Numbered from the stretch's first letter, positions 46,463 to 57,157 are shown. The stretch is DNA of 64,000 nucleotides from Symbiodinium natans (GCA_905221605.1 CAJNDS010002446.1:891629-955628); one strand, 5' to 3'. Notes: generated from the letters alone by a model not told the origin. Program-made: numbers and translations.

Positions 46463-47100
46463 TGACAAATCCTTGATGGAAGCCACCAAGAAAGAAGTGG
46501 ACCGCGGATGGCTACATGGCTCCCTCAAAACGGAAAAATGCCGGCCTATAGATGAGAACAAGGCCTTCAGCTCTGCATACTGCAAACGCAATAGAGGCAT
46601 GTGTCAGTTTTGTTCATACCACAATGTCAAGTGCCGCCAGCATGGGGATCTGGTCATGAAGGCGTACCACCTACACAAAGCCGACAAGAATCTCCCACTC
46701 AGCACGGAGGCTGTCGAGGAGGCTTACTTGGCGGTGTAGAATCCGGTAACCAGGCCTCGAAAATCTACGACAGATCGTTTTGCCATTTGGAGCTCGTGCT
46801 TCACGCCTTCTGTCGAACATCCTTGAATTTGGGTTGTGGGCACGGTTCAATGTATTATACAGTGGTATTACGATGACTTCGTGGGCTGCGAGATTCCTGT
46901 CATGTCTAAATTGTATGACCTGTGTGCCGAGACTCTTTTTCAGATTCTTCACTGGGAGACATCGCCAGACAAGCCAGCAGTGTTGCAAAGGTGCTGGAGC
47001 TTGAGTTTGACATGGGCGAAACTAGGTTGGGTCGTTTCTACATGCGAAACACAAAGAGTCGGAGGGGAAAACTTCGACAGACGATCTCTGCGATCCTCTC
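46463..47100 (+). pseudogene. Broken reverse transcriptase remnant
   Basis: Pieces in three frames fit one reverse transcriptase: MEATKKEVDRGWLHG with CRPIDENKAFSSA (46477-46570), LPFGARASRLLSNILEFGLW (about 46777-46840), WYYDDFVG (46863-46886, the catalytic Asp pair), and AKVLELEFDMGETRLGRFYM with ISAIL (46984-47097). The pattern resembles a dinoflagellate RT family related to DIRS-like elements rather than copia. Frameshifts separate the parts, so it is dead. The family assignment is tentative. Confidence 0.5.
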
Positions 47101-47104
47101 TCGG

Positions 47105-47203
47105 GGGGCCCCAGCCCCAAAAAATTGCGGAAATTTCTGGACCCCGGCGAGCAGGGTATTTCGGGACCCAAAATTTCCGGGAAATTTGGGGCCTGGGCTA
47201 GCG
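47105..47203. repeat. Short foldback repeat
   Basis: GCCCCAAAAAATTGCGGAAA near 47113 is matched in inverted form by TTTCCGGGAAATTTGGGGC near 47174, giving a hairpin of about 95 bp. Confidence 0.5.
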
Positions 47204-47353
47204 CTACTCGACTGAATTCCTAACGTTTTGGGAGGGTAACAATGCATGCATTCTTGGCACAAAAGGAAGACAGTGTTTCTTTTGTGCCTAGAAAACGGTA
47301 GCCTGGAAATAAAACCCTGTCAATCGCGATTGAAGGGTGGCTTATTCCCATGT

Positions 47354-48349
47354 GAACATGTAAGCAAACGATCATGCTTGCAAAGATTTGAGTGATTGCG
47401 AAATGGCATCCCCCTTCACAACGAATCTGCAGGAAAGCAGCTGACATGATCTAAGAAGCAAGACGCACATTTCTTTTTGCCAGGTTCACGCCGAGTGCAT
47501 GGGGAGAGTCCGTGTTTCGAAGCAAAGTTCGGGAGATGTCCCACTGCGCAAGTGCACGCCAACGGTGAGCACTTCGGAACATCCTGATGCACGCAACGTC
47601 ACGTGTTGCACGCTCCCCAAGGTTCCAACGCTGACCTTGCAATGCTCAGAACATCAACTTCGAACCTTCTTCCCATGGTATCACGCACGACCCCCCTCGA
47701 GGGTTCGTCTACAATGTTGGATGCAGTGTTGACTCATACCACGAGTTGCAGCGTTCATCCAACAACCCAAGCGCGACGTTCACCACGGCCCAACTTCATT
47801 ATCCGAAGTGCCTTTGATGAAGCGTGCTTGAGTGCCCGTGTTGTCGGAGAAAATGACCAGGTTGCCGTGCAGCAGACCTGCCCAGAGTCTAACGGCAGTA
47901 CTGCCAGACACTCGCGTTCAAAGATCGGGTTGGCACTCTTCGGACCAATCAGATCCCTCACTTCCTGCGAGGTCGCGCTTGGGTTGTTGGATGAACGAAC
48001 CCTCGAGGGGGGTCGTGCGTGATACCATGGGAAGAAGGTTCGAAGTTGATGTTCTGAGCATTGCAAGGTCAGCGTTGGAACCTTGGGGAGCGTGCAACAC
48101 GTGACGTTGCGTGCATCAGGATGTTCCGAAGTGCTCACCGTTGGCGTGCACTTGCGCAGTGGGACATCTCCCGAACTTTGCTTCGAAACACGGACTCTCC
48201 CCATGCACTCGGCGTGAACCTGGCAAAAGGAAATGTGCGTCTTGCTTCTTAGATCATGTCAGCTGCTTTCCTGCAGATTCGTTGTGAAGGGGGATGCCAT
48301 TTCGCAATCACTCAAATCTTTGCAAGCATGATCGTTTGCTTACATGTTC
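47354..48349. repeat. Large inverted repeat with 355-bp arms
   Basis: The left arm, 47354-47708 (from GAACATGTAAGC to GAGGGTTCGT), and the right arm, 47995-48349, are near-perfect reverse complements. Matching resumes after a 45-bp insertion in the left side: GTTCATCCAACAACCCAAGC (about 47752) pairs with its complement at about 47972-47996. The unpaired loop is about 195 bp. A transcript would form a hairpin of roughly 380 bp. Identical short frames on both strands simply reflect the symmetry. Confidence 0.88.
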
Positions 48350-48375
48350 TTGTCTTGCATTTTCACTGGGAAAAC

Positions 48376-48610
48376 GGGACATGGGAATAAGGTGGGATGG
48401 CTTTGGGGTGGTTTTGACCATGCTTTGACGGGGCTGGGATGGGTTTGACCATGTTTTGAAGGCGCTGAGGGTAGCTTTCGGGTGGGTTTGGGGTGGGCTT
48501 GGGCGGGTTTGACCATGCTATGAAGGGGCTGGGCTGGGTTTGACCTCTTTTGAAAGGGTTTGATGGGGGCTTGACTGTGTTTTGAAGAGGCTGGGAAGGG
48601 GGCTTGATTT
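48376..48610 (+). repeat. Degenerate minisatellite, GGTTTGACCATG type
   Basis: About seven diverged units around GGTTTGACCATGTTTTGAAG and GGGGCTGGGATG. Confidence 0.7.
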
Positions 48611-48619
48611 CCACAGCAA

Positions 48620-49655
48620 CCGAGTCGTTCCTGTATTGTATTCGGAAGTCCTTGTCGCTTGCCTCGGCTTAACCTGCTTGAGAACATAGCGAAGGTCACT
48701 TTCCTGCGGCTTGATGGAGGCCCTCCACCCCCGTTGCTTTCGAGATTCATTGCCACTTTCGTCTTTAAACGCTGAATTACGCTGAATCCCCGTCTGAGCT
48801 ATAGTCCGAAACCATCAGCTCTTCGTCGTTGTCAACATCCTCCCTCAAAATTACCATCGCCCCGCGAGTCACAACAATAATGACCACTGCAATGGCAACA
48901 ATGCTTACCGTAGACGTGATCGTCAAGGTACAAACTCCTGTATATTCATGAGAACCGCGAAGATGAGAACGATGAGATTTAGAAGAGTCGTAGTATGTTG
49001 TATTCTTCTTAATGAACTTGCTATAGCTTCTCGTTTGTCAGCGGAAGTGTTTCAATCGTTAGCCGTTAGCAAGGGCAGTAGTGATACTTCAAGTACCGAT
49101 ATTGGAAAGACGGGACCGAAGGCACTGTTATGTTGATGGAGGAAAAGCTTGCACCAGTTAGGAACCCAAAAATATTGCAATTCCTAGCGTATAAAACGTG
49201 CATATGGAACACTCGCCACTGGACTCGCATCTGCGTGCCGCCAAATCGTAGCTTGCAGGCTGGTGAGGTTTCAATAGGATCTCAGGATCGATTCAGAAAC
49301 AAGCAGTGGGCAAGGTCACGATTTGTCATGTAATGGCGGGGACCGGTGATACGTGCGTCAGAGTCACAGGATATTCAGTCAGGGCAGTGGCGCAGCTCAA
49401 AATAGCAGTCGTTTGGATGTTAGCATGTTTGGCTGCATGTAGTCATTGAAATGAGTACACGCTATTTGGGTTTATTCCTTCCTTCTTGATGACATGCCTT
49501 GTGGCTGCCACGAAAGAGGTCCCGTTTAGCTTGCGTCTCTCTATCTAATCTGCCATTGCTGCTTCTTGATCTGCTGCATTCTTTTGTTGCGGTCGTGGCA
49601 AAACAAAATCTCCCGGTTCAGGGCCAGCGGTGAGTGTGGTAGTTGCTGCACAGCC
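48620..49655. other. No supported gene; flank of the cryptochrome gene
   Basis: Only short frames occur. The last 100 bases hold the 5' region of the cryptochrome gene. I see no promoter element that I could name. Confidence 0.4.
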
Positions 49656-52600
49656 ATGCCGCAAAAGGAAAGGGTGTCTGTGGTCTGGTTCAAGGCGACG
49701 GACCTCCGCACTCACGACCACGAGCCCTTGAGCCTTGCGCACGCGGCGGGGCTCCCCGTACTGCATCTCTACGTGCTGGACCCCCGGTGGTTCAAGCCAA
49801 CGAAGCTGGCCGGCTTTCCCCGCACCGGTCCGCGTCGTGCACGTTTCCAGCTGGAGGCCTTGGCGGATCTGAGCCGGCGACTTGAGGCTGCAGGGCACAA
49901 GCTGTGTGTTCGGCGCGGACTCTCCACAGTCCGCGCCTTCGAGGAACTCTGTGAGGACTTCGATGTGGCAGCATGCTATGCCAGCAGGGAGATTTGCGCG
50001 GAAGAGCTGAGGCTGGAGCAGAAGGTGCAAGAGGTCTTGAAGGCAAAGGGTGCAAGACTAGAGCTCTGCTGGACTTACGAGTTGCACCACTATGAGGACC
50101 TGCCCGCAGAGGTCAGGAAGAAGGGCGCCTCGGGTTTCTCTGGCTACCGCCGCTGCTTCTCCGAACGATGCAAGGTCCGGGATCCCCTGCCTCGCGTCGA
50201 CCTGAAACTGGGTTGCTGCTAAGGCACGAAGTTTAGGGTTTAGGGTTTAGGGGTTACGGCTGCTGTTAAGGGGGGAGGATATATAGTAATCAACATGGTT
50301 CCAGAAGCCCAGGAAGTCGGCTCCAGGCGTCCACTGGCCGCGTGTCGAGGGGCTGCCCTCCGACGTCCGCGACCTCGGCTTGTCACAGGCGCCGGAATCC
50401 GATGACCGAGCGGAAGTCGCTTGGGAGGGGGGCGAAACAGCCGCATTGGCCAGGCTCGAGGAGTACTTTTTTGCCACCAACGCCGTCGCTCTGCAGTTTG
50501 TGGGCGCAACCAACTTCCCGCACGATGGGCATAGCAGCACGGCAGAAGGATCGCAGTCGAAACTGTCTCCTTGGCTCGCCCATGGCTGCCTGTCCGTCAG
50601 GTACCTCTATGCAGAGCTGAAGCGCTACGAGCGGGAGCGCCGGCACACGGACTCCACCGCCCGCATGGTGCACGAGCTCTACTTCCGCGACTTCGTGCGC
50701 TTCAGCGCGCTGCAGAAAGGCAGCAAGATCTTCAAGCTGGAGGGCATCTACGGCCGCCACCCTCCGGGTGGCTGGCTCCAAGAGGATGGTTTCTTGATGC
50801 CCTGGTGCCATGGGCAGACGGGCTTTCCCTTCCTGGATGCCTCCATGCGTGAGCTCAAGGCCACAGGCTCCTGCTGCCACGCAGGGCGAGACTGGGTTGT
50901 GCTTTGGGATAATTCGTAATTTCCCTTTTTTTGTATAAGGGATCCTAATCATAAATGGTTTTCACAGGTTTTCAAGCACAACCCAGGAGAGGTTGCCGCA
51001 TGGTTTCTGGTGTGTGACCTGGGCATTGACTGGCGGCTGGGAGCGGAATGGTTCGAGTCGACCTTGATCGACTACGAGCCGGCGGCCAACTGGTTTAACT
51101 GGTCGTTCACCTGTGTGCCCCGTGCCGCTGGATCAGGTTTAACCATGGTGGTTTAGGGTTTAGGGTTTAGGGTTTACGGTTTCGGGGTTTAGGGTTTAGG
51201 GTTTAGGGTTATATATTTAACCATGCTTTTGCGCCGTTGAAGGTTTATGTGTCATAACATCCCCAACGTTTGCTTGCTACCAACAAGCTTGTATCTCGAA
51301 TCATACGGTTGCAGGCGTCACCCTAATCCTTAAGCCCTAATCGCTGAGCCTTCGTCTAGATTCTCCCTAAGCCCTCAGCCCTCAACTGTCTAGATACACC
51401 CGAAACGTTAAACCCTAAACCAAGCCCTAAGCCCTAAGCCCTAAGCCCTAAGCCCTAAGCCCTAAGCCCTAAACCCTAAACCCTAAACCCTAAACCCGAA
51501 ACCCTAAACCCTAAACCCTAAACCCTAAACCCGAAACCCTAAACCCTAAACCCTAAACCCGTGAACTGCACAGGCCACGGGCGGCAACAGCATCCAGGAG
51601 GAGGCCAAGCCCTTGAGGCCGCCCCGCACGCGGCTGCAGACGCTTGAGGTCGGGAGGGTTTAGGGTTTAGGGTTTAGGGTTTAGGGTTTAGGGTTTAGGG
51701 TTTAGGGTTTAGCGTTTAAGGTTTAGGGTTTAGGGTCCATAAGGGAAAATATCCCCCGTCGATGGTCCACATGTAAAGTGTTCCCATATTCCCCACTAAC
51801 CACCAGGAAGCTAAGGAAGTTGGGTCAGGCTTTAGTTCAGGGATTGAGGTTTGGGTTTCAGGGTCCGGGGTTGGGGCTGATAGTAGGGTGTATCGTTTTC
51901 AGAACGACTGTTTATATTAGCTTTAGAGATCCTCTTCCCAGTTGCATGTGCTGTCAAAATGGCTTGTGCGTATTCCTTTCCGCCATCAGCATGAAGACAA
52001 GGAGAACCGAAGCCTGGCAGAAGGCCAGGCGCGTGAAAAGACCTGTTTGGGAATGCGCATCGTTGAGGAGGGATGATGAAAGAAGGACGGCGCGACATGA
52101 ACGGATGAAGCAGAAAGAAGACAGGCAAGACCAGTCCCCAAATGGAAGGTATTAGCAGAAAGGACAAGAATGGAACATGGTAGAAGACGTGACAGGCCAA
52201 CACAAAGACATGAACTAAGAAGAAGGCCGATGTATACAATCAAGTGAAGAAGAGATGCCGGCACATGGAAGCGAATGGGCCAACCTGACAATTGAACTGA
52301 ACTGTGACGCATCTGACAAAAGCCTCCTCAGACAAGGCACCCCACTGTCAGGCTGCCAGATGGAATCACCTCAAATGAGCCACACACCCTTAACCCAAAA
52401 ATCTTATCATAGAACTTAAAGCAACTAACTGATTGAAAACTATTGACCCCAAAGTGTGTAGAACCCTGGAAGAACCTTGGCATGAAACAGAGAAACGGCC
52501 GCGGGGCGCATGCGGTTCAACTAGCCGAAACATGCGAGAGCACGAAGCCGCACGTGTGTCGCCATTTGCTTCACTTTGCAGGAATCGCTTCCACGCATGG

Positions 52601-53631
52601 AGAATGGTTTGCTTTGGAAAAGTGGAGAGGCTTGTTAAGAGGTTCAGCCCTGCCCTGAAAGGCCATCTACTGGGCAGCGCAGCAAGACCCGGACGGAGAG
52701 TACATCAAGCGCCGCTCACTTGTAGTTGGTAAGGAACAGAGGAATGCATACCTAGAGTAATTCTTGTAGAGCAGTCATCCCTGAACCCCCATTCCTTCAT
52801 TCCCTGAACTCTCATGGCTAGACCTTCAATCCAGCCATGATTGCAGTTTTAGCCCAATTACGATTCACTTGGGGGATTTCGGGGGGTTCATAATTGAAGT
52901 ATAACTACAGTTAGACTTGGGCTACAACTACCCTGAACCTGCAAGTAAAGCCCAAACGTTGAATGCTTACGCCCTAAACCTTAAACCCCTAAACCCCTAA
53001 ACCCCTAACCCCAAAACCCCAAAACCCCAAAACCCTAAAACCCTAAAACCCTAAAACCCTAAAACCCTAAAACCCTAAAACCCTAAAACCCTAAAACCCT
53101 AAAACCCTAAAACCCTAAAACCCTAAACCCCTACAACCCTAAAACCCTAAAACCCTAAAACCCTAAAACCCTAAAACCCTAAAACCCTAAAACCCTAAAA
53201 CCCTAAAACCCTAAAACCCTAAAACCCTAAAACCCTAAAACCCTAAAACCCTAAAACCCTAAAACCCTAAAACCCAAAAACCCTGAAACCCTAAAACCCT
53301 AAAACCCTAAAACCCTAAAACCCTAAAACCCTAAAACCCTAAAACCCTGAACCCTGAACCCTGAACCCTAAACTCTAAACCCTAACACCCTAAACCCTAA
53401 CACCCTACACCCTACACCCTAACACCCAACACCCAACACCCTAAACCCTAAACCCTAAACCCTAAACCCTAAACCCTAAACCCTAAACCCTAAACCCTAA
53501 ACCCTAAACCCTAAACCCTAAACCCCAAGCCTTGAATTCCTACGCACCCCGGCAAGGCTGGGTCCCCGAGCTCCGCGGCCTGGCCGGAGACCTGGCTCGG
53601 GAGCCTTGGAGGGCCACCAGCGAAGAGCCCC
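49656..53631 (+). CDS. Cryptochrome/photolyase family flavoprotein, CRY-DASH-like, multi-exon
   Basis: Exons with matching order: 49656 to about 50200 ([20 protein letters not shown], the alpha/beta antenna domain), 50327-50889 (start of the FAD-binding domain), 50968 to about 51137 ([39 protein letters not shown]), about 51574-51648 ([17 protein letters not shown]) and about 53530-53631 ([18 protein letters not shown]). The protein binds FAD and acts in blue-light repair or signalling. The conserved [19 protein letters not shown] and [11 protein letters not shown] blocks fit CRY-DASH and related photolyases best. Donors vary (GT, possibly GA). Introns 1, 3 and 4 contain telomere-like arrays. 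Activity cannot be judged because the substrate-contact residues lie partly in unresolved junctions. Confidence 0.75.
50226..50260 (+). repeat. Telomere-like repeat in cryptochrome intron 1
   Basis: Two to three TTTAGGG units and a variant lie just after the exon-1 coding sequence. Confidence 0.7.
50327..50889 (+). CDS. Cryptochrome exon 2, FAD-binding core
   Basis: This exon reads [18 protein letters not shown], a variable linker, then [38 protein letters not shown] and [19 protein letters not shown], ending near CCHAGR. These are hallmark flavin-pocket and helix blocks of the family. The start follows CTCCAG|G at 50326. The intron after it is about 80 bp (50890-50967), ending TTCACAG|G. 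Confidence 0.8.
51153..51215 (+). repeat. Telomere-like array in cryptochrome intron 3
   Basis: About seven TTTAGGG units, some variant (TTTACGG, TTTCGGGG), begin about 15 bp after the end of recognisable exon 3. Confidence 0.85.
51400..51745. repeat. Opposed telomere-like arrays around a short cryptochrome exon
   Basis: CCCTAAG/CCCTAAA units fill about 51412-51560 and TTTAGGG units fill 51657-51737. The 75-bp exon at 51574-51648 sits between them, so the arrays point in opposite directions on either side of it. Confidence 0.9.
51746..52974. other. Probable intron, no gene
   Basis: Between cryptochrome exons. Short frames (51778-52155, 52433-52732) have no recognisable features. Confidence 0.4.
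52975..53528 (-). repeat. Longest telomere-like array, mostly 8-mer CCCTAAAA
   Basis: Roughly 550 bp of CCCTAAAA (8-bp) units in the middle with 7-bp CCCTAAA units at the right end, immediately before a cryptochrome exon. The homogeneous 8-bp variant block shows local amplification rather than capture of a true telomere end. Confidence 0.9.
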
Positions 53632-53723
53632 AGGTCGGGGAGTTTGCCAAGGGTTTAGGGTTTAGGGTTTAGGGTTTAGGGTTTAGGGTGTAGGGTGTAG
53701 GGTTTAGGCCAAACACTATGGCA

Positions 53724-53831
53724 CTTGGAGGTTCATGGGTACTTCTACCCCATGTCTAACCGTACTTATAACCCCCCTAAGTCCCTTAAGAAGGTTATAA
53801 ATGCGGTTGCAAGTACCCATGAACCTCCAAG
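53724..53831. mobile_element. MITE copy 1 with 7-bp target-site duplication
   Basis: Terminal inverted repeats of about 23 bp (CTTGGAGGTTCATGGGTACT) enclose 108 bp. TATGGCA occurs directly on both sides (53717-53723 and 53832-53838). Internal TTATAACCCCCCTAAGTCCC is itself part of a palindrome. Confidence 0.75.
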
Positions 53832-53972
53832 TATGGCAGGGGCTATAGAGACCATTGTTTAGAGCTTTCAAAGGGAGTGCGGAGTCTTGGGTTGAGAAAG
53901 CAGATCGGTGATCTCCAGACATCCTGTTGTCCCAAAGCCCTCAAGGCACACCCCACGAGTTGTTGGAGAGTG

Positions 53973-54099
53973 CTTGGAGGTTCATAGGTACTTATATAAC
54001 CCCGGACCCCAGTTATAACTGTACTTATAACCTACTTAGGGGACTTAGGGGGGTTATAAGTACAGTTATGATTGGGGTTTCAAGTGCCCATGAACCAAG
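53973..54099. mobile_element. MITE copy 2, diverged
   Basis: Same family as copy 1: starts CTTGGAGGTTCATAGGTACT and ends CAAGTGCCCATGAACCAAG, with an internal GTACTTATAACC palindrome. No clear flanking duplication is left. Confidence 0.65.
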
Positions 54100-54102
54100 T
54101 GC

Positions 54103-54212
54103 CAGGTGGCGCAACGTGTGGGGACAGCTCCGGAGGAGTGGGCCCCAGCAGTCGCCCGGGAGCGCGAGCGCATCGGCTGGGCGCGACGCACGTTTCCAGC
54201 GGGGGGCTCCCA
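54103..54212 (+). CDS. Possible additional exon of the cryptochrome gene
   Basis: Between AG|G-like and AG|GT-like sites the plus strand reads VAQRVGTAPEEWAPAVARER and then RIGWARRTFPAGGSQ, with coding-like composition. Position and strand fit the 3' part of the cryptochrome gene. No direct family match is recalled. Confidence 0.35.
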
Positions 54213-54682
54213 GGTGGGGAGTTCCGAAAATTAGGGGTCTTCATTCGGGGGCCCATATGGGGGGGATTACATTCTATCATGAAATTGGGGGTATATTGGG
54301 GGACCTTGATTTTTGAAAGCTACCAGGTGGGAGATTTGAAAACCTTGGGGTTAGATTTTCAGGACCGGAGTTCAGGGTTTTAAATTTGGGGTGTTCGGGT
54401 TGGGGATTGCAGCTGCTGGCTCTGGGATCCGATGAAGATTTGAGAGGTTAAACCTGTTGGGGTCGGTTTTCTTGGAGGTCCCTTGGTACCGATCAGAGGA
54501 CCTCAGCATGCTGGGGTACGCTATCGGACCCTCACTTGAGGAGCTTCCTGGTGAGTGCACCTAAACATCCAGGGCCGCTTCAGGTAGGCTCTTAGGGTTG
54601 TCTTCCGTTTCTCATTAGGGTTTGGGGTTTGGGGTTGAGGGTTTAGTGTCCGATACTTGAACCTGTTCTTAAACATGCACAG

Positions 54683-55279
54683 GTGGCTGTCTGGTGGGGC
54701 TGTGTGCGGGCTAGAGGCACAGCCGCGAATGCGAGTGCTTCGGCGCCGGCGGAGCGGAGGCTCGATCCGGATGATGGCAAGGAGTACTCGCTCGAGGAGC
54801 TGAAGACAAAGTACAGAGGCCAGTACAAGCTGGAGGAGGTCCGCTTGTACTGGAAGGACACCTGTGAACCGCTTGAGGTTCGAACTGACCCTGAGGATGG
54901 CAAAGCCTACACACTGGCTGAGCTGCATGCCAGGTATCGGAAGCAGTATACTCGGCAAGAGGTCGCGGAATACTTCAAGTCGTCCTGCGTCCGTGTGAAG
55001 GAGCAGGGTGGTTCAGCTGCTCCTCGTGCAAAGGCAACGGGATGGCCCGAGGGGTACCCATTGCCATTGCTCCCACCAGCATCCTTCTTCAGCATCGAGG
55101 AGATCGCCGAGCATTCCCGGCGCGGGCAGGCGCGGAAAGCGGCGAAAGCTGCACGGATCGAGCTTGACATGGGCGGTGGCGTCTCAGGTAGGGACGCGGG
55201 TCCCTACCCTAAGAAAGAAAGAGAGATGCCAAAGTCACAGGCTCCCCGACGATGGGCCAAGACGGCGAGGGACACGTGA
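54683..55279 (+). CDS. Terminal exon with two 'DP-DG' dinoflagellate repeats
   Basis: It follows a CACAG|G acceptor and is open to the TGA at 55277-55279. Two repeats of about 40 residues are clear: DPDDGKEYSLEELKTKYRGQ ... YWKDTC (about 54761-54870) and DPEDGKAYTLAELHARYRKQ ... YFKSSC (about 54887-54990). This short D-P-x-D-G ... Y-x-x-E-L motif is common in dinoflagellate proteins. Its function is unknown to me. A Lys/Arg-rich C-terminus follows. It may be the last exon of the cryptochrome gene or a separate gene. No in-frame ATG is near its start, which favours an exon. Confidence 0.55.
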   Translation: MAVWWGCVRARGTAANASASAPAERRLDPDDGKEYSLEELKTKYRGQYKLEEVRLYWKDTCEPLEVRTDPEDGKAYTLAELHARYRKQYTRQEVAEYFKSSCVRVKEQGGSAAPRAKATGWPEGYPLPLLPPASFFSIEEIAEHSRRGQARKAAKAARIELDMGGGVSGRDAGPYPKKEREMPKSQAPRRWAKTARDT

Positions 55280-55312
55280 CAGGCCAAGGCTTGGCAAGGA
55301 TGCCTCTGCTGA

Positions 55313-55600
55313 GTAACAATAGTAGTAATTTAGTAATCGTAGTTGTAAGCCACAAGTATTAGTAGAAATAGCAATAAGAGCAATAGTCGCAATAATAGCA
55401 ATAATAGCAAGAATAGCAAGAATAGCAAGAAAAGCAATACTAGTAATAATAGTAAAAATAGTAACAATAGTAATCGTAGTCATAAGAGTAATAGTAGTAA
55501 TAACAGTAATAATAGTAACAATAGTAGCTCTTGTAATCATATAGTAATACTGGCAATAATAGTAATACTAGTATAAATATAGTAATAATAGTTGTAATGC
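55313..55600 (+). repeat. Trinucleotide-rich AGTAAT/AGCAAT tract
   Basis: Degenerate AATAGTAATAGCAAT repeats directly after the stop of the preceding exon. AT-rich and non-coding. Confidence 0.85.
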
Positions 55601-55867
55601 ATCACTAGTCCATTTTCCACCAGCTCCGCTACCACGCTGACGCTGGGTTTTCAGCATGCTTCCGGCCTTTGCTGGAATGGCATGCTCTGAAAGGCGTGAA
55701 ATGTCACAGCGACAAACTCAGCTACCTGGTGGCTTGTTGTGACGTCGGAGCTGTTTAGGGTTTAGGGTTTAGGGCTTAGGGTTTCGGGTTTCGGGTTTGA
55801 TCATCCTACCCAGCACTTGGCACCATCCCGTGCGAGAGAACTGCCGTGCCCATGAGTCCACGGAAGC

Positions 55868-56166
55868 CATGTGTATACTGTAGGTTTAGAAAGTGACACA
55901 AGTTTTTTACAGGAGTTATAATCTTACTATCTTTACCAACTAGAACAAAAATCTTTAATTGGCTCTTTACATGTCTTGGAAATCCACCACTATTGCACCT
56001 TAGAATTAGTTCTGTCTTCTTCTCACATCTCTTTTTATGAATGTTTACTATAGGTGGTTCTACAGGAATAACTCTTGGAAATGCTGCAGTAGATCTAGGA
56101 TTACATGATACATATGATGTTGTAGCACATTTTCATTCTGTTCTTTCTTTAGGAGCTATAATTTCT
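55868..56166 (+). pseudogene. cox1: Nuclear copy of mitochondrial cox1 (NUMT fragment)
   Basis: About 300 bp of AT-rich sequence encodes a stretch of cytochrome c oxidase subunit 1: HVYTVGLESDT, then after a one-base slip in a T run (about 55902-55907) [73 protein letters not shown]. It covers the helices around the copper/heme ligands (the HFH block). An in-frame TGA stands at 56038-56040. Both ends stop abruptly and the flanks are nuclear-type, so this is an insertion and not a working gene. Confidence 0.85.
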
Positions 56167-57157
56167 CCGACGGCCGGTTTCCACAATGAAAATGCAAATC
56201 AAGCAGCGTGGAACTCACCTTTTCGGAGTTTGTGCGGCAAGTTACCGGACATGTTTCTATTCTTCAAAACCAAGTCAAGGCCGAAGCATTCAGACGTTGT
56301 CGCACGGACGCAAAACGCCGCAAATCACGTGGAACTCCCACAGGCCGTTTAATTGGATCATGTTGACGTCCAGTGGCAGCGGACGTGAACTGCTGTAGGG
56401 CATGTCTTTGGAATGTCGAGTACGCACAACATGATGTCAAATTGCAGTGGCACGTGGCGCATGCGAAATACCTGAAATTTCGAGGAACTCCATGTTACGT
56501 AGTACTCATGCGCCCTGAAAGTCGTCGTTGTGGATTTGTCCAAGGCTGTAGGGGGTCCGCAAAGGTTGCTTCTCAAGGTGACTTTATACAACACTACTAA
56601 TTGCTTAAGAACCCAGAAAGATAGAAAATGTTCTTCCTTATTAAGGTTAATCATGTCCACTTTGTCAGGGCTCATGTGGGGCTCATGCGGGGCTCTTGCG
56701 CATGCTGGACTGTTGTAGGACTCAGTGACGGGGGACTCATGTAGCAGTTTCCAAAATTAGGGGCACCTTATTGGGGTCCTGATTCACAGGGAATCCCATT
56801 ATTTGGGGGTCTATATTAAAGCTCCACTAGTTTCGCAAACTCCCATGTTGCCGGTAGACAAGCATCCTAGACTTTTTGGATTGGCACGCTTCCATGTTGT
56901 AACCTGCCTCCGTGTCCATGCGCTCCCCGCGCCGTTCTAGTTCAAGCGGGGCCCTAATGAGAGACTCCAAGACCCTTGAATTAAGCAATAGACCTTAAAT
57001 CATATCAGGGTTCCTACTGTAGCATAATTTTACGGGATATCCCTTAAGCAATAGACCTGGACCTTAAATCATAGTAGGGTTCCTACTTTTAGTATAATTT
57101 TTACGGGATATCCCTTAAAGTAAGGGGGTGTTGGAGTCTCTGGGATTTGTGGTCGCC
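56167..57157. other. No supported gene; one direct duplication
   Basis: No credible frame. At 56979-57043 and 57044-57119 a block of about 65-75 bp (AGCAATAGACCT, AGGGTTCCTACT, TTTTACGGGATATCCCTTAA) is tandemly doubled just before the receptor gene. Confidence 0.5.

Noticed and set aside
47499-48204. Matching frames on opposite strands that look like a duplicated gene
   Set aside because: They are the two arms of the inverted repeat and their translations are not protein-like.
52975-53528. True chromosome end
   Set aside because: The array is internal, mixed with variant units and followed by exons, and arrays occur in both orientations.
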